Assembly (NCBI GenBank): GCA_035280245.1
Contig: DATEGF010000222.1
Span: forward strand, 1-18,960
DNA: 18,960 nucleotides
Origin: DASZHJ01 sp035280245
GTDB lineage: Bacteria; Pseudomonadota; Alphaproteobacteria; ATCC43930; CGMCC-115725
Reading direction: 5' to 3'
Under the pieces are notes generated by a model, which was not told the origin of the DNA, searched no databases, and worked only from the letters and a program-made list of their open reading frames with translations. Shown here piece after piece: positions 14,711 to 18,960 of this stretch. Each line of letters opens with the position of its first letter. Positions within the stretch are counted from its first letter, which is position 1. The position numbers and the translations under genes are program-made.

Positions 14711-15931
14711 TCACGCGGCGAGCTGGGCCAGCAGCCACTTCTGGAAGTAGTGCACGTTCACCTCCCAGCTCGGAGAGAACTGCACGCTGTCCGCGACCGG
14801 TGAGGATCGGGCCGCCTGCTGCAACTCGAAGCAGTGGTGGTCCTGGCTGCGAATGCCCGTGCGGTCCTCGAAGCGGCGAGAGGGCCCGAGCCAGCGATCG
14901 ATGACGCGGCCCCGGGCCGCCGCGAATTCCTCGGAGGTCGCGGCGTCACCGAGGAAGTACCAAGCCATGTGGGCGCGGGTCACGCCCGGCGCGATCGGCT
15001 CGTAGATCGCGGGCGAGTAGCCGCTGATGCCCATCGTGACCGTGGTGTTCGGCAGGATCGCCCCCGTGCATCCCGCGAAGTGCGATACGCCGGGCTTCAA
15101 CGGGATCGTCGGCATCGAGTAGCCCGCGAGCGGCGCCGAGGGCGGACGCGTCGGCGCGCTCCGCTTGCGGCGCAGGATCAGCACGTTGCCGTCGGGCTTC
15201 ATCTCCGTATAGGTCTCGCCGGTGTCGAGGTTGACCTCGTCCGACATCTTGTCGAACACGCCCTCGTGCACCCACACGTGGTGATAGACCTCCCAATTGT
15301 CGTTCACCATCTTCCAATTGGCCTTGAAGTCCCAGGTGAAGCGGAAGCTCAGGCGAAGCGCGCTCGCGTCGACATCCGCGAGTGCGCGGGTCGCCGGCCC
15401 GAGATAGTCCTCGAGCGGCGCGGCTTTTCCGTCGAGATTGATGAAGACGATGTGGTTCCAGACGCCGCAGCGCACCGGGACCAGGCCATTCGCAGCCCGG
15501 TCGAGCGGCGCCCTCGATGTGTTCTTGGTGCCGTCCCAGAAGGGTGCGGCTTTGAGCGCGCCGTCGAGGCCGTAGGTCCAGGCGTGATAGGGGCACTGCA
15601 GGCTGTTGAGGCCCTTCGCCGGCCGCTCCAGCACGATGGTGGCGCGATGGCGGCACACGTTGTGGAACGCGCGCACCTGGCCCGCGTCGTCGCGCACGAG
15701 CACCACCGGCACATTGGCGACGGTCGCGGGCATGGCGTCGCCGCACCCGGGAATATCGTCGGCGAAGGCGACGCCGACCCAGGTCTTTGGAAAGAGCCGA
15801 CGCTGCTCCAGGTCGAAGAAGGCCTGGCTGGTATAGGCGCTGCTGGGCAGGCCGCGTGCCGTCTCGATCGGCCGGGCGAGCGCAGCCGCGACGCCCGATC
15901 CGAGAATCTCTTCCGCACCCGCCAGCGTCAT
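14711..15931 (-). CDS. Rieske oxygenase alpha subunit, CntA/GbcA/choline monooxygenase-like
   Basis: A 406-aa oxygenase from the ATG at 15931 (GAGG seven bases upstream); an ATG at 15949 would add six residues. Rieske ligands are Cys93-x-His95 (NVCRHRAT) and Cys113-x2-His116 (QCPYHAWTYG). The mononuclear iron motif is Glu214-x2-His217-x4-His222 in NDNWEVYHHVWVH. Glu rather than Asp at the bridging position is the hallmark I know from carnitine monooxygenase CntA/YeaW and glycine betaine/choline oxygenases, which attack quaternary or methylated amines. It is last in a minus-strand operon behind two amino-acid-type permeases and converges with the binding-protein gene after 19 bases, so uptake and oxidation of one ligand are probably linked. 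No reductase (CntB/GbcB type) is in the window. Confidence 0.9.
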   Translation of the reverse strand: MTLAGAEEILGSGVAAALARPIETARGLPSSAYTSQAFFDLEQRRLFPKTWVGVAFADDIPGCGDAMPATVANVPVVLVRDDAGQVRAFHNVCRHRATIVLERPAKGLNSLQCPYHAWTYGLDGALKAAPFWDGTKNTSRAPLDRAANGLVPVRCGVWNHIVFINLDGKAAPLEDYLGPATRALADVDASALRLSFRFTWDFKANWKMVNDNWEVYHHVWVHEGVFDKMSDEVNLDTGETYTEMKPDGNVLILRRKRSAPTRPPSAPLAGYSMPTIPLKPGVSHFAGCTGAILPNTTVTMGISGYSPAIYEPIAPGVTRAHMAWYFLGDAATSEEFAAARGRVIDRWLGPSRRFEDRTGIRSQDHHCFELQQAARSSPVADSVQFSPSWEVNVHYFQKWLLAQLAA

Positions 15932-15968
15932 CGGTCCACCTCGCTCCATTCCGTCGACGCGAAATCTA

Positions 15969-16877
15969 TCAGGCCGCGCGCGCCACCGCGAGCTTGCGCT
16001 CGAGCACGCCGAAGAGCCGGGCGCACGCGAAGCAGATGACGAAATACATGACCGCGACCACGATCCAGACCTCGAACACGCTGCTGGTGCTGACGGCGAC
16101 CTCGCCGGCCAGGAAGGTCAGCTCCTGGATCGCGATCAGCGATACGATCGACGAGGTCTTGATCAGGCTGATGAGCTGACCCGCGAGCGCCGGCAGGATG
16201 CGCGCGAGCGCCTGCGGCAGCACGACCAGGCGCAAGGTCTTCCAGCGCGTGAGCCCCAAGCTTTGCGCGGCCTGCCACTGGCCTGGCTCGATCGATTCGA
16301 TGCCGGCGCGCACGATCTCGGTCACGTAGGCGCCCTCGAAGAGCGACAAGCAGATGAGGCCGGTGATGAAATTGGCGAACAGCTTCGGTTGATCGAACAG
16401 CACGCCGATCACGTCGCGCGTCACCGGCGACGCGCTCGCGACGAACCGGTCCACGCCGAGAAACGCCACGATCTGGCCGCTGACGAAGAAATAGATGATG
16501 AAGACGAATACCAGCGGCGGGATGTTGCGCACGAGCTCGACATAGAGCCGGGAGATGACCCGCGGCAGGAGTGTTCGGCTCACCCGGCAGATGCCGCCGA
16601 CGGTCCCGATCAGGGTCGCGAGCAGCATGCCCCAGATCGTCAGCCGCACGGTCGTGAACAGGCCTTGCGCCAGAAGATTGGTGACCCACTCGCCGCGCTT
16701 CGGATCCCAGCGGATGATGAAGGCGAAGGTGCGGTCCCAGCGCCATTTGTACTGCAGGACGTTGTCGATCCGGTACGCGACGAAGACCAGAAAACCCGCG
16801 ACGACCGCCAGGATGACGAGGTCGAGCCATCCGATCTTGAGGCGTCGGGCGCCGGGCGTGGACGCGCTCTCAAACAT
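15969..16877 (-). CDS. Polar amino-acid-type ABC transporter permease (second in operon)
   Basis: A 302-aa inner-membrane permease of the HisMQ/GltJK class. It has an N-terminal membrane helix (about 17-35), a periplasmic insert (about 36-65), the conserved start NLLAQGLFTTVRLT (67-80), ELVRNIPPLVF (114-124) and the cytoplasmic EAA loop EIVRAGIESIEPGQWQAAQS (187-206) with LPQAL, which docks on the ATPase. The N-terminal extension and the long insert near 135-165 resemble AapQ/GltJ-type first permeases. The ATG overlaps the end of the preceding permease by 8 bases, implying translational coupling, and the Rieske oxygenase start lies 37 bases downstream. No ATP-binding subunit is encoded anywhere in the window. 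Confidence 0.93.
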   Translation of the reverse strand: MFESASTPGARRLKIGWLDLVILAVVAGFLVFVAYRIDNVLQYKWRWDRTFAFIIRWDPKRGEWVTNLLAQGLFTTVRLTIWGMLLATLIGTVGGICRVSRTLLPRVISRLYVELVRNIPPLVFVFIIYFFVSGQIVAFLGVDRFVASASPVTRDVIGVLFDQPKLFANFITGLICLSLFEGAYVTEIVRAGIESIEPGQWQAAQSLGLTRWKTLRLVVLPQALARILPALAGQLISLIKTSSIVSLIAIQELTFLAGEVAVSTSSVFEVWIVVAVMYFVICFACARLFGVLERKLAVARAA

Positions 16878-17673
16878 GCCGGCGCATCGCCCGCTCGACC
16901 CAACCCGCGAGCGCGGACAGAGAGACAGTCAGCACGAGATAGAGCACCGCCACGGTGAACCAGATCTCGAAGCTCATGAAGGTATCCGAGATGACGTTGC
17001 GGCCCTCGCTGGTGAGATCGAAGATCGCGATCACGCTGACGATCGAGGAGTCCTTGATGAGCGATACCGATTGGCCCGTGAGCGGTGGCAGCATGAGCCG
17101 CATCGCCTGCGGCAGGATCACGGTGCGAAAGCCGGCGTAGCGGCTGAGCCCGAGGCTCTGGCTTGCCTCCCACTGGCCTTTGGCGACCGACAGGATGCCG
17201 CCGCGAACGATCTCCGCGGCGTAGGAGCCCTCGAAGAAGGCGAGGCAGAGCACGCCGGTCCAGAACCGCCCGATGCCGAGGATCGGCCCCAGCACGAAAT
17301 AGAAGACATAGAGCTGCACCAGCAGCGGCGTGTTGCGGATCAGCTCGAGATAGCCCGTCGCGAGCAGCCGCCCCGCGAAGGACCGCGAGAGACGCAGCAC
17401 CGCCGTGACCAACCCGATGACCATGGTGAGGACCAGGCCGAGCGCGCTGATCTCGAGCGTGACGAGAAGTCCGTTCGCCAGCGGACCCCAGACGAGCGAG
17501 CCGTCGACGACGCGCAGGACATAGTCGGGCACGCGATACCATTGCCAGTTGTAGTGCATCGACCGGGCGCCGTGCACCACCAGCCAGAGCGCGCCACCGA
17601 GCAGCAGGGCGATCTGACCGAGGTCGATCGCGCGCTGCCGCCGGCTCTCTCGCGCTGCAGGGAAGGCCGTCAT
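16870..17673 (-). CDS. Polar amino-acid-type ABC transporter permease (first in operon)
   Basis: A 267-aa partner permease: first membrane helix at about 19-35, ANGLLVTLEISALGL (66-80), ELIRNTPLLVQLYVFYF (110-126), the EAA loop EIVRGGILSVAKGQWEASQS (154-173) followed by LPQAM, and SLIKDSSIVSVIAI, standard for the HisMQ class. It would form a heterodimer with the overlapping permease. The ATG at 17673 has no obvious ribosome site. The 80-base gap to the divergent MetX-like gene must hold both promoters. Operon order is this gene, the second permease, then the CntA-like Rieske oxygenase. Confidence 0.93.
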   Translation of the reverse strand: MTAFPAARESRRQRAIDLGQIALLLGGALWLVVHGARSMHYNWQWYRVPDYVLRVVDGSLVWGPLANGLLVTLEISALGLVLTMVIGLVTAVLRLSRSFAGRLLATGYLELIRNTPLLVQLYVFYFVLGPILGIGRFWTGVLCLAFFEGSYAAEIVRGGILSVAKGQWEASQSLGLSRYAGFRTVILPQAMRLMLPPLTGQSVSLIKDSSIVSVIAIFDLTSEGRNVISDTFMSFEIWFTVAVLYLVLTVSLSALAGWVERAMRRHV

Positions 17674-17753
17674 GAATGGGCTGCTGTTTCGCTATCCGCT
17701 CCCGGACGCGATGGTATCATAGGTGCGTCCGCGGAATGAGAAGGCTGCAGCGC

Positions 17754-18767
17754 ATGACCGACTATCAGATCTTCGAGGCGGGAAACGTCGTGCTGCAGTC
17801 GGGCATCACCCTCAGGGGCGCCAAGATCGCCTACAAGACCTTCGGCGAGCTCGCGCCGGATAAGTCGAACATCATCGTCTACCCCACGTCCTACGGCGCG
17901 CAGCACGTCGACACGCAGTGGCCGATCAAGCCGGGAAACGCGCTCGATCCCGGCCGCTACTTCATCGTGATCCCGAACATGCTGGGCAACGGCCTCTCGT
18001 CCTCGCCCAGCAATCTCCCGCTGCCGTTCGATCGCGGCCGATATCCCAACGTCACCATGTACGACAACGTGATGCTCCAGCAGCGGCTGATGACCGAGGT
18101 GTTCGGCGCCGCGCGCATCAAGCTCGTTGTCGGTTTCTCCATGGGCGGGATGCAGGCCTATCACTGGGGTGCGCTCTTCCCGGACATGGTGGAGCGAATC
18201 GCCTGCATCTGCGGCGCCGCCCGCTGCGCGCCGCACAATTTCGTCTTCCTGGAGGGCGTGAAGGCGGCGCTCACTGCGGACGCCGCCTATCGCGACGGCT
18301 GGTTCTGGGAGAAACCGGTGCGCGGTCTGCGCGCATTCGCGCGCGTCTATGCGGGCTGGGGCCTGTCGCAGGCTTTCTATCGGCAGGAGGTCTACAAGAC
18401 GATCGGCTACTCGTCGCTCGAGGACTTCCTGGTGAGCAGCTGGGAAGGCGGATTTCTCAAGAACGACGCGAACGATCTCCTGGCGATGCTCTGGACTTGG
18501 CAGCACGCGGATATCAGCCGCAATCCGCTTTATGGCGGCGATTTCAAGGCCGCGCTCGGCGCGATCAAGGCGCTCGCCTTCATCATGCCGTCCGAGACCG
18601 ACCTCTATTTCACGGTCGCCGACAATGCGCTCGAAGTCGAGAGCATGAAGCGCGCAGAGCTGCGGACGATCCCCTCGATCTGGGGTCACCGCGCCGGCAA
18701 TCCCGTCGTGAACCCCGCGGACTTCCGCTTCCTCGACCAGGCGCTCAAGGAATTATTGTCCCGCTGA
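17754..18767 (+). CDS. Alpha/beta hydrolase, homoserine O-acetyltransferase (MetX)-like family
   Basis: A 337-aa protein from the ATG MTDYQIF at 17754; ATGs at 17736 and upstream are possible but lack support. The MetX-like layout is visible: an N-terminal strand region with LRGAKIAYKTFGE (20-32), PTSYGAQH (44-51), a nucleophile elbow GFSMGGMQAYHWG (127-139, Ser129), then an acid in PSETDL (Asp283 likely) and His312 in WGHRAGNP. True MetX carries GGSMGG at the elbow. Lacking that and other methionine-operon context, it is more likely a hydrolase or acyltransferase of another substrate, perhaps an ester or acylated intermediate. A TATCAT at 17715-17720 could be its -10 box, 34 bases before the start. 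It is divergent from the permease operon. Confidence 0.85.
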   Translation: MTDYQIFEAGNVVLQSGITLRGAKIAYKTFGELAPDKSNIIVYPTSYGAQHVDTQWPIKPGNALDPGRYFIVIPNMLGNGLSSSPSNLPLPFDRGRYPNVTMYDNVMLQQRLMTEVFGAARIKLVVGFSMGGMQAYHWGALFPDMVERIACICGAARCAPHNFVFLEGVKAALTADAAYRDGWFWEKPVRGLRAFARVYAGWGLSQAFYRQEVYKTIGYSSLEDFLVSSWEGGFLKNDANDLLAMLWTWQHADISRNPLYGGDFKAALGAIKALAFIMPSETDLYFTVADNALEVESMKRAELRTIPSIWGHRAGNPVVNPADFRFLDQALKELLSR

Positions 18768-18795
18768 TGTCAGTGGTCTCGCTCGTATAGGCACC

Positions 18796-18834
18796 GCGCG
18801 TCCTTCGACGCGCTCGCTCCGCTCGCTTGCTCAG
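18796..18834. repeat. Partial second copy of the palindromic element
   Basis: GCGTCCTTCGACGCGCTC at 18798-18815 is identical to 4593-4610, and TCGCTTGCTCAG at 18823-18834 is identical to 4618-4629, with slightly different bases between. The similarity stops at 18834, where the first copy continues GATGAGG and this one reads ATGGCGTG. Only the left part of the palindrome is present before the putative IS110 sequence starts. Confidence 0.7.
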
Positions 18835-18960
18835 ATGGCGTGATTGGGGCGGCCCTTGCGGAGGTGGCTGCCCTCCGGACACTGGTTACGGGGTCATGCA
18901 CGAGGCAGCCCCAGATCAGAAACCCAGCCATCGGAGAGCAGCCATGAAGAACTATGCCGG
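18835..18960 (+). mobile_element. Left end of a probable IS110-family insertion sequence (cut by the window edge)
   Basis: The 109 non-coding bases before the putative transposase start are structured: a perfect hairpin CGGAGG/CCTCCG (18859-18864 with 18872-18877) and alternative pairings GGGGC (18846-18850) with GCCCC (18908-18912) and GGCTGCC (18867-18873) with GGCAGCC (18904-18910). IS110-group elements carry a bridge RNA in this position that recognises donor and target DNA. Two alternative foldings would suit such an RNA. The family call rests on this layout, on the first residues of the frame, and on my memory of similar rhizobial IS110 leaders. Confidence 0.5.
18944..18960 (+). CDS. 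IS110-family transposase, N-terminal fragment at window edge
   Basis: An ATG at 18944 reads M-K-N-Y-A-G before the window ends. GGAGAG lies about six bases upstream (18932-18937). Many IS110 transposases begin with a MKxYAGIDVS-like sequence, where the Asp is the first residue of the DEDD RuvC-like site. Only five full codons are visible, so the identification depends on context. Confidence 0.4.

Noticed and set aside
14834..16039. A 401-codon plus-strand open frame opposite the second Rieske oxygenase.
   Set aside because: It is the complement of a gene with clear Rieske and mononuclear iron motifs; the composition is typical of a shadow frame.

Overview
The window is a GC-rich, densely packed bacterial chromosome segment, most probably from an alphaproteobacterium (Hyphomicrobiales or Rhodospirillales grade). 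The basis is inference from codon and GC style, the protein families, a palindromic intergenic repeat of a kind common in Rhizobiales, and a leader that resembles rhizobial IS110 elements. No rRNA, intact tRNA or species marker is present, so the genus is open.

Layout. (1) 1-2284: small-gene zone with a Gly-rich secreted protein (203-796, -), a 70-aa secreted peptide (975-1187, -), a strong hairpin (1287-1351), a probable frameshifted gene remnant (1376-1539, -) and a small hypothetical protein (1774-2136, +). (2) 2285-6771, minus strand: amine-oxidation block, in transcription order class III omega-aminotransferase, RidA-family protein, a 201-bp palindromic element plus a tRNA-3'-half-like sequence, zinc alcohol dehydrogenase, and a D-amino-acid dehydrogenase close to D-arginine dehydrogenase. 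(3) 6942-13693: oxygenase block with a type I Baeyer-Villiger monooxygenase (+), an unknown membrane protein (+), an SDR (-), a 2-oxoglutarate/Fe(II) oxygenase (+) with a 17-bp operator-like palindrome upstream, a phthalate-type Rieske oxygenase (-) and an AhpD/CMD-like protein (+). (4) 13864-18767: periplasmic family 3 solute-binding protein (+), then on the minus strand two overlapping amino-acid-type ABC permeases followed by a second Rieske oxygenase with a bridging Glu like carnitine/betaine oxygenases, and a divergent MetX-like alpha/beta hydrolase (+). (5) 18796-18960: a broken second copy of the palindromic repeat running into what looks like the left end and first codons of an IS110-family transposase.

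How it may work together (inference): the window reads as an uptake-and-oxidation locus for an organic nitrogen compound. The binding protein and permeases would import it, the Rieske enzymes, BVMO and 2OG enzyme would open it with O2, and the ADH, SDR, aminotransferase, RidA and D-amino-acid dehydrogenase would process alcohol, ketone and amine products. Several expected parts are missing from the window: the ABC ATPase, the reductases for both Rieske oxygenases, and any transcription regulator. Three proteins carry family-typical folds but have replaced a key catalytic or ligand residue, which points to substrates different from those of the characterised relatives.
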